A stretch of DNA of 64,000 bases from Sphingobium aromaticiconvertens (GCF_037154075.1 NZ_JBANRJ010000001.1:2475501-2539500), one strand, 5' to 3'; shown: positions 33,264 through 42,485, counted from the stretch's first letter. The notes: generated by a model not told the origin, from the sequence alone. Numbers and translations: made by a program.

Positions 33264-35483
33264 ATGACGGAAATTCGCACGGGTATCTGCAAAGTCTGCT
33301 GGGCTGCTTGCCCCATCGAGGTCACCGTCGAGGATGGGCGCGCGACCAAGGTCGTGGGCGATCGCAACTCGCCGCTCTACCGCGGCTATACCTGCCCCAA
33401 GGGCCGCGCCATGCCGGAGGGGCATTATGCGCCGGGCCGTATACTGCATCCGCAGAAACGCATGCCGGACGGCTCCTATGTGTCGATCCCCATGACGCAG
33501 GCGATCGATGAGATCGCCGAGCGGCTGGACGCGATCATGGCGGAACACGGAACCGACGCGGTCGCCGTCTATCCCGGCAACGGCAACCTGAGCAATCCGA
33601 TCAATCCGGTTATTGGCGCGATGTTCATCATGGCGTTGGGAACGTATCCGGATCGTTTCTTCTCTGTCCAGACGATCGATCAGGCGGGGAAGGTGATCGC
33701 GCAGGCATTGCACGGGCGCTGGATGGCGGGGCCAAATCCGTTCGCCTCGTCGGAAACCTGGATCATGGTCGGCACCAATCCCGTGATCTCGAAACAGGGC
33801 TTGGTGGTGAATCCCGGCCAGACGGTGAAGCAGGCCGTGAAGGATGGCATGAAGCTCATCGTGGTCGATCCGCGCGAAACGGAATCGGCGGCGCACGCCT
33901 TCCTGCACCTTCAGGCGCAGCCCGGTCAGGACCCAACGCTGCTCGCCGGTTTCCTGCACGTCATCCTGGGCGAAGGGCTCTATGACGCGGCGTTCGTCGC
34001 CGAAAACGCGGTCGGCCTTGAGGCGCTCAAAACCGCGGTTGCCGGCTTCACCCCCGCCCATGTCGCGACCGTGACCGGCGTTTCCGAAGACGACATTTTG
34101 CTCGCCGCCCGCACATTTGCGATGGCGAAGAGCGGCTGCGTCGTCACCGCGACGGGCGCGCATTTCCCGTTGCACGGCACGCTCGCCGAATATCTCGCAC
34201 TCTCCATCAATACGGTGTGCGGACGCTGGGTGCGGGCAGGACAGTCGCACAGCCAGCCGCACGTTCTGCTGCCTGCGGTCGATATCCGCGCGCAGCCCTA
34301 TGCGCCGTACACGCCGTGGGACCACAGCGTGGTGAGCCGTATTAACGGCTTGCCAAGGACGGTCGTTGGCGCGCCGACGGGCACGCTGCCCGACGAAATA
34401 CTGACGCCGGGCAAGGGGCAGGTTCGTGCCCTCATTTGTTCGGGGAGCAATCCGGCGGTGTCGCTGCCGGATCAGAACCGCGCCGGTCGCGCGCTCGCCG
34501 CGCTCGATCTGCTGGTCGCAATCGATGTCGAGATGTCCAACACGGCGCGGATGGCGGACTATGTGATTCCAGATCGCATGGCGATGGAAACGCCGGGCTG
34601 CACGCAGTTCACCGAGTCCATGAAATATTACGGGATCTGGACTGGCGGTTTCGAGGTTCCCTACGCGATGTATTCCCCGGCTATCGTACCACCGCCGAAG
34701 GGGTCCGATACCATAGAGAGTTGGGAATTCTTCTACGAGGTTGCCAAGCGGATGGGCCTGCAGATCGTCTATTTCGGCAATGGCGCCGGTACGGGCGAAC
34801 ATTGGGACAAGCATCCCGTGCCGTTTCCGCTCCCGCTCGACAGGCGGCCGACGACGGAAGAAATGTTCGAAGCGATGTGCGCGGGATCGCGTGTACCGCT
34901 CGACGAGGTGAAGCGCCATCCGCATGGTAAGGTCTACGACGAACTGGATCTGAGGGTCCTGCCACGCGCGGCGGACTGCGCCGCGATGCTGCAAATCGCC
35001 GATCCTGTGATGATGGCCGAACTGGCGGTCGTGCTGGCGAAGAACGGGGACACGGCGGTTCCGACTGCCGAATATCCGCTGCTTCTGACGCCGCGGCGCG
35101 CGAACGAGATGATGAATTCAATCGGCCGGAACAACGCCAAACTCGTCGCGCGCAGGGCCTATAATCCGGCCTTCCTGCATCCATCGACCATGGCGCTGTA
35201 CGATGTCGCGCAGGGCGATGTGATCCGCATCCGATCGGAGCATGGCGAGGTGGAAGGCATCGCCGAACCCGAGACGCGTCTGCGGCCGGGTACGTTATCG
35301 ATGTCGCATTGTTTCGGCACTAACCCGGACGAGGAGAATGACGCCCACGGACAAGGCGCCTGCACGTCGCGGCTGATGGACGCCAATGCGGACTACGATC
35401 CGATCTTTGGGCAACCGAAAATGGGGGCGATCCCCGTGAGCATCCGGGCGATAGAACGCGCCGTCCAGCCAGCGCTGGCGTAG
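33264..35483 (+). CDS. Molybdopterin-dependent oxidoreductase (Mo enzyme 1)
   Basis: A 739-residue member of the DMSO-reductase superfamily. The N-terminal [4Fe-4S] motif is C9-x2-C12-x3-C16-x27-C44 followed by PKGRA; later come the bis-MGD segments (GTNPVISKQG, IVVDPRET, CSGSNPAVSLPDQ) and the C-terminal cap LLLTPRR...SIGRNN. No Tat signal, so it is cytoplasmic. In the region where a Cys, Ser or Sec normally binds Mo I see SVQTIDQAGK, with no obvious Cys. Reaction unknown (dehydrogenation, hydroxylation or hydration are all possible). ATG 33264 has GAGGG upstream. Confidence 0.92.
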   Translation: MTEIRTGICKVCWAACPIEVTVEDGRATKVVGDRNSPLYRGYTCPKGRAMPEGHYAPGRILHPQKRMPDGSYVSIPMTQAIDEIAERLDAIMAEHGTDAVAVYPGNGNLSNPINPVIGAMFIMALGTYPDRFFSVQTIDQAGKVIAQALHGRWMAGPNPFASSETWIMVGTNPVISKQGLVVNPGQTVKQAVKDGMKLIVVDPRETESAAHAFLHLQAQPGQDPTLLAGFLHVILGEGLYDAAFVAENAVGLEALKTAVAGFTPAHVATVTGVSEDDILLAARTFAMAKSGCVVTATGAHFPLHGTLAEYLALSINTVCGRWVRAGQSHSQPHVLLPAVDIRAQPYAPYTPWDHSVVSRINGLPRTVVGAPTGTLPDEILTPGKGQVRALICSGSNPAVSLPDQNRAGRALAALDLLVAIDVEMSNTARMADYVIPDRMAMETPGCTQFTESMKYYGIWTGGFEVPYAMYSPAIVPPPKGSDTIESWEFFYEVAKRMGLQIVYFGNGAGTGEHWDKHPVPFPLPLDRRPTTEEMFEAMCAGSRVPLDEVKRHPHGKVYDELDLRVLPRAADCAAMLQIADPVMMAELAVVLAKNGDTAVPTAEYPLLLTPRRANEMMNSIGRNNAKLVARRAYNPAFLHPSTMALYDVAQGDVIRIRSEHGEVEGIAEPETRLRPGTLSMSHCFGTNPDEENDAHGQGACTSRLMDANADYDPIFGQPKMGAIPVSIRAIERAVQPALA

Positions 35484-35641
35484 AGAAAAAGACGGCACGG
35501 CTGATACTCGCGATAATAGGTTGCTACTTCGGCGGAAGACATCGCCGGTGCGATCGACAAAAAGAGGTGTGCAAGGTGCCAGATGCCCACGAACAGCAGC
35601 GCTCCTATATAGGTGAAGAACTTCATCGCGCCGGATTTCAT
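35484..35641 (-). pseudogene. N-terminal remnant of a membrane-protein gene
   Basis: ATG 35641 with an AGAAGGACC site starts a frame with a clear hydrophobic segment (FFTYIGALLFVGIWHLAHLFL) followed by MSSAEVATYYREYQ. After about 50 codons it runs into the complement of the 3' end of Mo enzyme 1, where the sequence stops making sense as protein of its own. I read it as the 5' stub of a membrane protein cut at about 35485. The family is not identified. Confidence 0.45.
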
Positions 35642-35780
35642 GTGGTCCTTCTTTTATACGCCGCTTGCACAAGTTATGCACAGAATGATGGCACATGAAT
35701 CATTTTTACCCGTCTTTGGGAAGGCGCGATCGACAACGGAGCCGACAGGATCGCGATATGATCCATGAGGAGAGGTTCGC

Positions 35781-36611
35781 ATGAAGAGGTTAGAGGGCAA
35801 GGTCGCGTTCCTGACCGGGGCGGCGGGCGGCATCGGTGCGGCGACCGCGAGGCGATTCGTCGCGGAAGGCGCCAGGGTCGCGCTTGCGGACCTGAACGGC
35901 GATGCCGCGCAGGCGCTGGCGGACGAGATCGGCGAAGCGGCGATCGCATTCGGCGTAGACATCGGTGAAGAGGCTGCGTTTAAGGCGGCGATCGACGCGA
36001 CCGCCACCGCATTCGGTCGGCTCGACATCCTGTTCAACAACGCCGCGCTCACCGACATGGCGACGATGATCGGCGACAGCAACGCGGTCGATATCTCCAA
36101 TGAAATCTGGGAGCGCACGTTGCACGTCAACGTCACCGGCTATCTCTATGGTTGCCGGCATGCGATACCGCACATCGCGGCGGCGGGCGGCGGATCGATC
36201 ATCAACATGGCATCCGGGTCAGGCATGCTCGGCGATCAGGCCCGGATCGCCTATGGCACCTCCAAGGCGGCAGTCATTTCGATGACGAAATATCTCGCGA
36301 CCCAGCATGGCCACCAGAAGATCCGCTGCAACGGGATCGCGCCGGGGCCGATCGTGACGCCGCATTCGCGCGCCGTCGGCGGGGCGGAGTTCGCGATCAT
36401 CGCGCGCCACATGCCGATGGGCGAACTCGGCGAACCAGCCGACATCGCCGCGCTCGCGTCGTTTCTAGCAGCCAAGGAATCGCGCTACATCAACGGCCAG
36501 ATCATCACGATCGACGGCGGGATGTCGGCCCATCATGCGCACGTCATGGACATGCAGGATCATGTCGCACGTCTCGCGGCGGCGGCCAGCCCCCAACCGG
36601 TCGGGGCCTGA
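35781..36611 (+). CDS. Short-chain dehydrogenase/reductase (SDR 8)
   Basis: A 276-residue classical SDR: TGAAGGIG, FNNAALTD, MASGSGMLGD, the YGTSK active site and an IDGGMSAHHAHVMDMQ tail. Closely resembles SDR 4 in the active-site stretch (YGTSKAAVISMTKYLA). ATG 35781 has AGGAGAGG upstream. It ends three nucleotides before kinase D, so the pair is surely co-transcribed. Confidence 0.92.
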   Translation: MKRLEGKVAFLTGAAGGIGAATARRFVAEGARVALADLNGDAAQALADEIGEAAIAFGVDIGEEAAFKAAIDATATAFGRLDILFNNAALTDMATMIGDSNAVDISNEIWERTLHVNVTGYLYGCRHAIPHIAAAGGGSIINMASGSGMLGDQARIAYGTSKAAVISMTKYLATQHGHQKIRCNGIAPGPIVTPHSRAVGGAEFAIIARHMPMGELGEPADIAALASFLAAKESRYINGQIITIDGGMSAHHAHVMDMQDHVARLAAAASPQPVGA

Positions 36612-36614
36612 GCG

Positions 36615-37700
36615 GTGGTCGAGGCGACACCGCGGGGCTATCCCGCACGGCAGGAGCGCCTGCCGGACGACCTGTCGGCGATCACTGCCGGGTGGCTCGA
36701 ACGGACGTTGGCGAACCGATATCCCGGCATTGCGATCGATCGCCTCGAGATTGTCGAGGTGATCGAGGGCCACACGACCAAGGTGCGGATAGAGATTGGC
36801 GGCGGTGCCCCGCTGCCGTCGAAACTTTGCCTCAAATCGAATTGGTCCGGCAGCCCGCTGAGCGGCGAGGCGAATGTCAACGAAGCGCGCTTCTACAAGG
36901 ATCTTTCGGAAGGCCTCGCGCTGCCGGCTCCGGATTGTTTCTATGCGGACTGGGACGAGGACGACGAAGGCAAGCAGGGCCTGCTCGTGCTCGGCGACAT
37001 GAGCTATTGGGGCGGCGAGTTCGGGCTTTCCGCCAAGCCTATCACGGTAGCGCAGGCGATGAGGGGCGTGGAGGCGCTGGCGCGGCTGCACGGTCAAACC
37101 TGGGGCGATCCGCGGCTCGATCGCGCCGGCTGGCTCTATACCGCGATGGCGCCGGAGAATGTCGTCGATGATTACTGGATGCTGATGGAGAGCCATTTCC
37201 ATCGCGTGAACCGCCTGCCGGAGCGAGTTGCTATTTTTCCCGACTGGTTCGCGCACGACCCGGACAAGCTGCGCTCCGCCTGGCTGCAATTGCGCGACCA
37301 TGATCTTGCGCTGCCCGGCCCGCGCTGCCTGGTGCATGGCGACGCGCATCTGGGCAACACCTATGGGCTCGCCGACGGCGGCCGGCTGTTCCTCGACTGG
37401 CAGATCGTGCGCAAGGGCCACCCGTTTCGCGACTATAGCTATTTCGCGATAGGATCGATCACAATCGCGGATCGGCGTGCGGCCGAGAAGGATTTGCTGC
37501 GGCATTATCTCGCGGCGCTGGCGAGCCACGGTGTCGAGATCGCGTTCGATGCCGCCTGGGAGGATTATCGCCGTTGGGTGGTGTGGGGGCTGATCGCGTG
37601 GCAATCGAACATCAATCCGCAACAGGATACGATGGCCTCGCTCGAACGCTTCTGTGCGGCGGCCAAGGATTTGAAGATGGACGAACTCTACGATCTCTAG
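36615..37700 (+). CDS. APH-fold phosphotransferase (kinase D)
   Basis: A 361-residue small-molecule kinase with intact signature residues: Lys74 in LCLKSNW, the catalytic loop LVHGDAHLGN (His241, Asp243, Asn248) and the metal site FLDWQ (Asp261). This is the only one of the six kinases here with the full HGDxxxxN motif. The start is GTG 36615, three nucleotides after SDR 8. Related to kinase B, which is likewise coupled to an SDR. Confidence 0.9.
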   Translation: MVEATPRGYPARQERLPDDLSAITAGWLERTLANRYPGIAIDRLEIVEVIEGHTTKVRIEIGGGAPLPSKLCLKSNWSGSPLSGEANVNEARFYKDLSEGLALPAPDCFYADWDEDDEGKQGLLVLGDMSYWGGEFGLSAKPITVAQAMRGVEALARLHGQTWGDPRLDRAGWLYTAMAPENVVDDYWMLMESHFHRVNRLPERVAIFPDWFAHDPDKLRSAWLQLRDHDLALPGPRCLVHGDAHLGNTYGLADGGRLFLDWQIVRKGHPFRDYSYFAIGSITIADRRAAEKDLLRHYLAALASHGVEIAFDAAWEDYRRWVVWGLIAWQSNINPQQDTMASLERFCAAAKDLKMDELYDL

Positions 37701-37762
37701 CGGCTGTTTAGGCCTTTCGGCCAGCCGGGGACGGGTGCGATAGAGTGCGCTTGGCGAGATGG

Positions 37763-37837
37763 CGTATCGAAGCACCGCGGCGTCGCGGTGCTTCGATACG
37801 CGTCTTCGACTTCGCTCGGTTCCCACTCGGCACGAAC
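37763..37837. repeat. Palindromic REP-like repeat
   Basis: A perfect 17-bp stem (37763-37779 with 37784-37800, loop GCGT) containing GTGCTTCGATACG, followed by a tail CGTCTTCGACTTCGCTCGG ... CTCGGCACGAACG to 37837. From memory, similar palindromes with a TTCGACTTCGCTC tail are dispersed in sphingomonad genomes. It lies between convergent genes (kinase D and NTF2 4) and may also act as a transcription barrier. Confidence 0.65.
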
Positions 37838-37851
37838 GATATGGTACGGAA

Positions 37852-38295
37852 TCAATCCGCAGCGCTGAGTTCTTCCGTTCCGGCGAAATCCTGGGTCACG
37901 CCCATCTTCTTGGTGAGATCTGCCATGTCGAGATATTCGCGCCACTTGAGGATGCGCCCGTCATCGTCCAGTTCGTAGATCGCGACCATCTGGTGCGGGC
38001 AATATTTGCCCATGATGATAGCGGTGTCCGAGCGCTCCTGCATCACCATCCGGTCGTTCGAAACGATGTTGACCTCATTGCACTTGTTGTTGGTTGCGAT
38101 CACGCTCTGGTGCTCGATTTCCTTGCGGAGTGCTTCCTTGCCCTTGATGATCGGCCCGCCGGGTACCCAGAGCTGCCATTCGGCGTCATCCGCCATCATC
38201 GACAGAATCTTCTCGATGTCCGGCTTGGTTTCGGACGTGCCGTCGCCCCAGGCGGCGTGGAATTCGCGGATATAGTCTTCTTGCTTCTGACCCAT
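37852..38295 (-). CDS. NTF2-like / SnoaL-fold protein (NTF2 4)
   Basis: A 147-residue NTF2-like protein (EDYIREFHAAWGDGT, MMADDAEWQLWVPGGPIIKGKEALRKEI, VAIYELDDDGRILKWREYLDMADL). The WREYLD strand with surrounding acids resembles limonene-epoxide-hydrolase-like and SnoaL members, but the catalytic set is not certain. ATG 38295 has GAGAGGAGACG upstream; a longer open frame upstream belongs to the complement of SDR 9. It follows SDR 9 by 23 nt in the same operon. Confidence 0.85.
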   Translation of the reverse strand: MGQKQEDYIREFHAAWGDGTSETKPDIEKILSMMADDAEWQLWVPGGPIIKGKEALRKEIEHQSVIATNNKCNEVNIVSNDRMVMQERSDTAIIMGKYCPHQMVAIYELDDDGRILKWREYLDMADLTKKMGVTQDFAGTEELSAAD

Positions 38296-38318
38296 GTGAC
38301 GTCTCCTCTCGATGAAAC

Positions 38319-39128
38319 TCAGGCGTCGGCCTGCATGGCGCGGGTGACACTGACGAACGGCACCGTGCAGCTCTGGCCGCCATCGACCGAATAGAGCATG
38401 CCGTTGACGTAGCGGGATTCGTCGGAAGCGAGGAACACCGCCATCGCGCCGATATCCTCGGGCTCGCCGATAAAGGGGGTGTTGAGCACCTCCATAAACA
38501 GTTCGTCCATCCTGGCTGTGGACCACTGGAGCTTGGAAGGCGTCTGCGTCGGTCCCGGAAGGATCGCGTTGCTGCGTATGCCGCGTTTGCCATAGGTGGC
38601 GGCGAGGGACTGAACGAACCAGTTGAGCGCCGCCTTGGACGAGCCGTAGCTGTAGGCGGTGACATCGCCGCCGAGCGAACTGCCGGTGGAGGTCGAGATG
38701 ATCGATCCCTTGCCGCGTTCCAGCATGTGCGGGATCGCCAGCTTGCAGGCGAGCATCGCGCCGATCACATTGACCCGCAGATTGGCTTGGAAGATCTCGG
38801 GGTCCCATTGCAGGAAATCGCCGTCGCGCATCGCCATCTCGGTATTTATGAACAAGGCGTTGTTGAACAGCACGTCGATCTGGCCGAATTCAGAAATGGT
38901 GCTGCCGATCATCGTGGCGAGCTGGCTTTCCTCACCAACATCGACGACCATCGCACGCGCGCGGCCGCCGCCCGCCTCGATGGCATGCGCGACTTCTTCG
39001 GCGGGCTCGGCGCGGATGTCCGCCACGATGACCGTCGCACCCTCCTTGGCGAACATGGTGGCGCTCGCACGACCGATCCCGCTGCCCGCGCCGGTAATGA
39101 TGCAGATCTTGTCCTGAAGGCGGCCCAT
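38319..39128 (-). CDS. Short-chain dehydrogenase/reductase (SDR 9)
   Basis: A 269-residue classical SDR: TGAGSGIG, FNNALF (in place of NNAG), STSTGSSLGGD, the YGSSK active site and a VDGGQSCTVPFVSV tail that lacks the His seen in several other local SDRs. ATG 39128 has CAGGAGAGACG upstream; the longer frame to 39266 is rejected. Operon with NTF2 4. Confidence 0.92.
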   Translation of the reverse strand: MGRLQDKICIITGAGSGIGRASATMFAKEGATVIVADIRAEPAEEVAHAIEAGGGRARAMVVDVGEESQLATMIGSTISEFGQIDVLFNNALFINTEMAMRDGDFLQWDPEIFQANLRVNVIGAMLACKLAIPHMLERGKGSIISTSTGSSLGGDVTAYSYGSSKAALNWFVQSLAATYGKRGIRSNAILPGPTQTPSKLQWSTARMDELFMEVLNTPFIGEPEDIGAMAVFLASDESRYVNGMLYSVDGGQSCTVPFVSVTRAMQADA

Positions 39129-39467
39129 GCGTCTCTCCTGTGCGGCGCGCGGATCGCGCGGCTTTTCCCGGAGGGTAGTGCCTCGCGCCCGATTGCTACC
39201 TATCGATCGGCTGGAAAAATGCACGTTTTGGTGTCCCATGCACGATCTGGCTTCAAAAGCGCCCAATGATAAATAGGAAAATGTTGATTCAATCGGATGA
39301 AGCTCGCCTGCCTTCGGGCAGGTCCGCTCGACGGCCGTGCAGTTCCTCTACGCAGTGCGACCGCAAGTTCGACAATGCGGCACATGGAGATTGAGGATGC
39401 GCGAGCCCAAGTCGTTCTGCCGCACAGGCATCGCCCACTGCGTATCGCGCCTGCGCGCACCCGCCCG
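39129..39467. promoter_or_regulatory. Divergent region between SDR 9 and the MFS gene
   Basis: A 339-nt stretch. The part 39180-39300 is AT-rich and probably holds the promoters. 39307-39322 is a hairpin with a TTCG loop. The open frame that enters this region from the MFS gene lacks a ribosome site at its first ATG (39297) and runs through the hairpin, so it is treated as non-coding up to 39467. Confidence 0.4.
39307..39322. repeat. Small hairpin, copy 2
   Basis: cctgccttcgggcagg, a 6-bp stem with a TTCG tetraloop, 15 of 16 positions as at 29107-29122. Both copies sit in divergent upstream regions. Confidence 0.4.
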
Positions 39468-40772
39468 ATGGCACATCCGTTGAACGTGGTTGCAGAGCCG
39501 GTGCTGGCGGCGGGTATCGATGCGGCGCCGCTGTCGCCGGGCACCGTGCTACGCCTGGGACGACGGATGATCCTGCTTTCCGCGCTGTCGCAGAACATCG
39601 GCACGGGGCTGATGTTCGGATCGTTCGGCACGCTGGTCGTGGATATTGAGCGCAAGATGGAGGTCGAGCGGGGGCTGAGTACGGCGGGTGCTGCGCTCGT
39701 AATCCTCACGATCGGCGCGATTGCGCCGTTTCTGGGCGTGCTGATGCGCAAATTCGGGCTCCGTGCGCTGATGATGACAGGCGCTTTGCTCTGCGGATCG
39801 GGTTATCTCGCGGCGGCGCTCGCGACGAACATCGTGGCGCTGCTGCTCGCCTATGCGCTGCTCGTCGGTCCCGGTATCGCGATGCTGGGGATTGCCGTGC
39901 CGACGTCACTCGTCGCGAACTGGTTCGTGCTGGGGCGGGGCAAGGCGATCGGGATCGTCAATATGCCGATCGCGGTGGCTCTGGTGCCGCCGGTCACGGC
40001 CGCGCTGCTGCCGTGGCTGGGGTTGTCCGGCGTCTATCTGGTTCTTGCCGGCACGTCGGTGCTGCTGATTCCAGGCCTTTTCTGGGTGATCGACCATCCC
40101 GAGCGGATCGGGCTGAAGCCGCATGGCGAGGCGCCGGAAGCAACATTCGATGCGGCTGCCAAGCCGATCGGCGCGGGCGCACTGATCCGTACCGGGGATT
40201 ACTGGCTGCTCGGCCTGGCGGCGGCGATCCTGGGAGGCGGGGGTGCAACGCTCGCGACACACATCATGCCGATGGCGATAGGAGAGGGAACCGCGCCCGC
40301 GCTCGCAGCGCTGCTGATTTCGGTGCTGGGCGCTTCAGGAGTAGCAGGTTCGCTGCTCTATGGCATGTTGGCGGACAAGATCGGTGGCGGCCGCGCGCTA
40401 GCGCTCAATGCGGCGATCCAGGCGGTGTTGTGGTGCGTGCTGCTCGTTCCGATGGCCTTTCCGCTGCGGCTGCTGCTGGCGGCACTGATCGGCATCAACG
40501 CCGGCGGGATGATGTCGACGCTGGGAACGGCGATGTCGCAGCGGTTCGGGACGGCCGCGCTGGGCAGCGCGCTAGGGCTGTGGAGCCTGATGAACCTGCC
40601 CTTCACCGTCGGTATGCCGCCATTCGCCGGGGCGCTCTATGCGCGATCCGGAGGATATGGCATCGCGTTCCAGGTCCAGATTACGTTGTTCCTCGTGGCG
40701 GCGGCATTGGCGACGCTGGCGGCGCGACGGGCCGCTCAGTCCGGCTTGATCTCCAGCCCGGCGAGCGGGTGA
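39468..40772 (+). CDS. MFS transporter
   Basis: A 434-residue major facilitator protein with about 12 membrane segments, e.g. GAALVILTIGAIAPFLGVLM, the RKFGLRALMMTG loop and LIGINAGGMMSTLGTAM. The WVIDHPERIGL central loop and overall pattern fit the monocarboxylate/oxalate-formate-like branch, so an organic acid is a likely substrate. The start is uncertain: ATG 39468 gives normal length, while in-frame ATGs at 39375, 39384 and 39297 add a basic stretch without a ribosome site. Followed by the flavin oxidoreductase gene. Confidence 0.85.
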   Translation: MAHPLNVVAEPVLAAGIDAAPLSPGTVLRLGRRMILLSALSQNIGTGLMFGSFGTLVVDIERKMEVERGLSTAGAALVILTIGAIAPFLGVLMRKFGLRALMMTGALLCGSGYLAAALATNIVALLLAYALLVGPGIAMLGIAVPTSLVANWFVLGRGKAIGIVNMPIAVALVPPVTAALLPWLGLSGVYLVLAGTSVLLIPGLFWVIDHPERIGLKPHGEAPEATFDAAAKPIGAGALIRTGDYWLLGLAAAILGGGGATLATHIMPMAIGEGTAPALAALLISVLGASGVAGSLLYGMLADKIGGGRALALNAAIQAVLWCVLLVPMAFPLRLLLAALIGINAGGMMSTLGTAMSQRFGTAALGSALGLWSLMNLPFTVGMPPFAGALYARSGGYGIAFQVQITLFLVAAALATLAARRAAQSGLISSPASG

Positions 40773-40805
40773 TCGAGCACATTCCCATACAACATACATG
40801 ACTGG

Positions 40806-41978
40806 ATGGTGGCGATGAATATGGTTCCCGAACTTCACCCTTTGTTTGAGCCGATCACGCTCGGCAATGTGACCTTCAAGAACCGTCTGGCGATGGCGCC
40901 AATGACGCGCAGCTTCTCACCAGAAAATGTGCCCGATGCGGTGGTGGCTGATTATTATCGCAGGCGTGCCGCAGGCGGCACGGGGCTGATCGTGACGGAG
41001 GGGGTCGGCATTGATCAATCCGCCGCGATCGGCGACGGTAGCGGGACATCATCGCGCATTCCGTTGCTCCACGGCGAAGCACAATTGGCCGGGTGGCGCG
41101 CGGTGGTGGACGGCGTACATGCGGCGGGTGGAAAAATTTTCCCGCAGTTGTGGCATCAGGGCGTGTTTCGTATCGAGGGCACCGGTCCCTATCCCGATGC
41201 CCCTTCGCTGCGCCCTTCCGGCCTGTGGGGGCCGGATGGCGGCTTCTCGACCGTATCGCGCGACTATATCCCGCGGGTGATCCAACCCACCCGGCCGATG
41301 ACCGAGGAGGAGATTGCGGATGCCGTTCACGGTTTCGCGAAGAGCGCGACCAACGCCAAGGCGGCAGGCTTTGACGGGATCGCGATCCACGGTGCGAGTG
41401 GCTATCTGATCGACAGCTTCTTCTGGCCACAGACTAACCAGCGTGTCGATCGTTATGGTGGCGACATGGCGAAGCGCGCGCTGTTCGGCGTCGAGGTGGT
41501 GAAGGCGATTCGCGAGGCGATTGGGCCGGACATGCCGATACTGTTCCGCTTCGGCCAGTGGAAGCAGCAAGATTTCAATGCCAAAATAGCGGAGACGCCG
41601 GACGAACTGGGCATATTGCTGCGCGCGCTGGCTGAGGCCGGCGCCGATGCGTTCGATGCCAGCACACTCTATTTCAGCGCGCCCGCGTTCGAGGGATCGC
41701 CGCTCTCGCTGGCAGCCTGGGCGAAATCGCTGAGTGGCAAACTGTCGATGGCGGTGGGGGGCGTCGGCCTGTCCGAAAATTTATTTGCTTCGTTTGAGAC
41801 GGGTGGGGCGGCGGTCGAGAATAATTTCTTCGACGCGGCCGAGCGTATGGGGCGCGGCGAATTCGACATGCTCGCGCTAGGCCGTGCGCTGATCGCCGAT
41901 CCAGACTGGCCCAACAAAGTGCGCCGCGGCGAACCGACGCTCGCGTATTCGCGGGACATGCTCGGCGCGCTTGCCTGA
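40806..41978 (+). CDS. Old-yellow-enzyme family NADH:flavin oxidoreductase
   Basis: A 390-residue FMN TIM-barrel protein: LFEPITLGNVTFKNRLAMAPMTR at the N-terminus, QLWHQGVF, and GIAIHGASGYLIDSFFWPQTNQRVDRYGG. Members reduce activated C=C bonds or reductively demethylate. The substrate-binding pair, usually His-x2-His or His-x2-Asn, is His195-x2-Ser198 here; the catalytic Tyr two residues on remains. The start is among three close ATGs (40806, 40815, 40821). It follows the MFS gene by 33 nt. Confidence 0.92.
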   Translation: MVAMNMVPELHPLFEPITLGNVTFKNRLAMAPMTRSFSPENVPDAVVADYYRRRAAGGTGLIVTEGVGIDQSAAIGDGSGTSSRIPLLHGEAQLAGWRAVVDGVHAAGGKIFPQLWHQGVFRIEGTGPYPDAPSLRPSGLWGPDGGFSTVSRDYIPRVIQPTRPMTEEEIADAVHGFAKSATNAKAAGFDGIAIHGASGYLIDSFFWPQTNQRVDRYGGDMAKRALFGVEVVKAIREAIGPDMPILFRFGQWKQQDFNAKIAETPDELGILLRALAEAGADAFDASTLYFSAPAFEGSPLSLAAWAKSLSGKLSMAVGGVGLSENLFASFETGGAAVENNFFDAAERMGRGEFDMLALGRALIADPDWPNKVRRGEPTLAYSRDMLGALA

Positions 41979-42083
41979 CAATAGCATATCGACCGACAGG
42001 TTCGTGGCAACCGCCGCCAACGCTTAGGTGCTTCGATAGCGCAGGCATTATAGATCTGCTCTCCGGCAAGCGAGGCGAATGAC

Positions 42084-42461
42084 ATGTCCGATCCCGAGGC
42101 CAACAAGGCGGTGGCGCACCGCTATATGAAAGCGCTAATAGACGGTGACATCGCGACCATCGAGGGGCTTCAGCACCCGGATGTGAAATGGTGGATACTG
42201 GGCTTCGGTGATATGGATCGCGCGACCTTCGTCGGCGCGGTCGCGAGCGGGCTTATGACGGCCGAGAAACGCGAGGCCGAGATCACGGGTCTGACGGCGG
42301 AGGGCGACCGCGTCGCGGTCGAATGCCACGCCAAGATGACGTTCGCCGACGGCAAGGTCTACGCCAACCAATATCATAATCTCCTCGTGATCCGCGACGG
42401 CCTTATCGTCGAGGGACGCGAATATATGGATACGCGCGCCTCCGCCGCCGCTTTCGGCTGA
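42084..42461 (+). CDS. NTF2-like / SnoaL-fold protein (NTF2 5)
   Basis: A 125-residue NTF2-like domain (ANKAVAHRYMKALIDGDIATI, HPDVKWWILGFGDMDRATF, LVIRDGLIVEGREYMDTR). A close relative of NTF2 1. It starts a three-gene transcript with kinase E (24 nt gap) and a GST (2 nt gap). Catalytic role unknown. Confidence 0.85.
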   Translation: MSDPEANKAVAHRYMKALIDGDIATIEGLQHPDVKWWILGFGDMDRATFVGAVASGLMTAEKREAEITGLTAEGDRVAVECHAKMTFADGKVYANQYHNLLVIRDGLIVEGREYMDTRASAAAFG

Positions 42462-42485
42462 ATCCCGCACCAACAAGGACGATCA

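Noticed and set aside
33048..34994. 648-codon minus-strand open frame under Mo enzyme 1
   Set aside because: Shadow frame: Arg/His-rich, no domain, antisense to a clear molybdopterin oxidoreductase.
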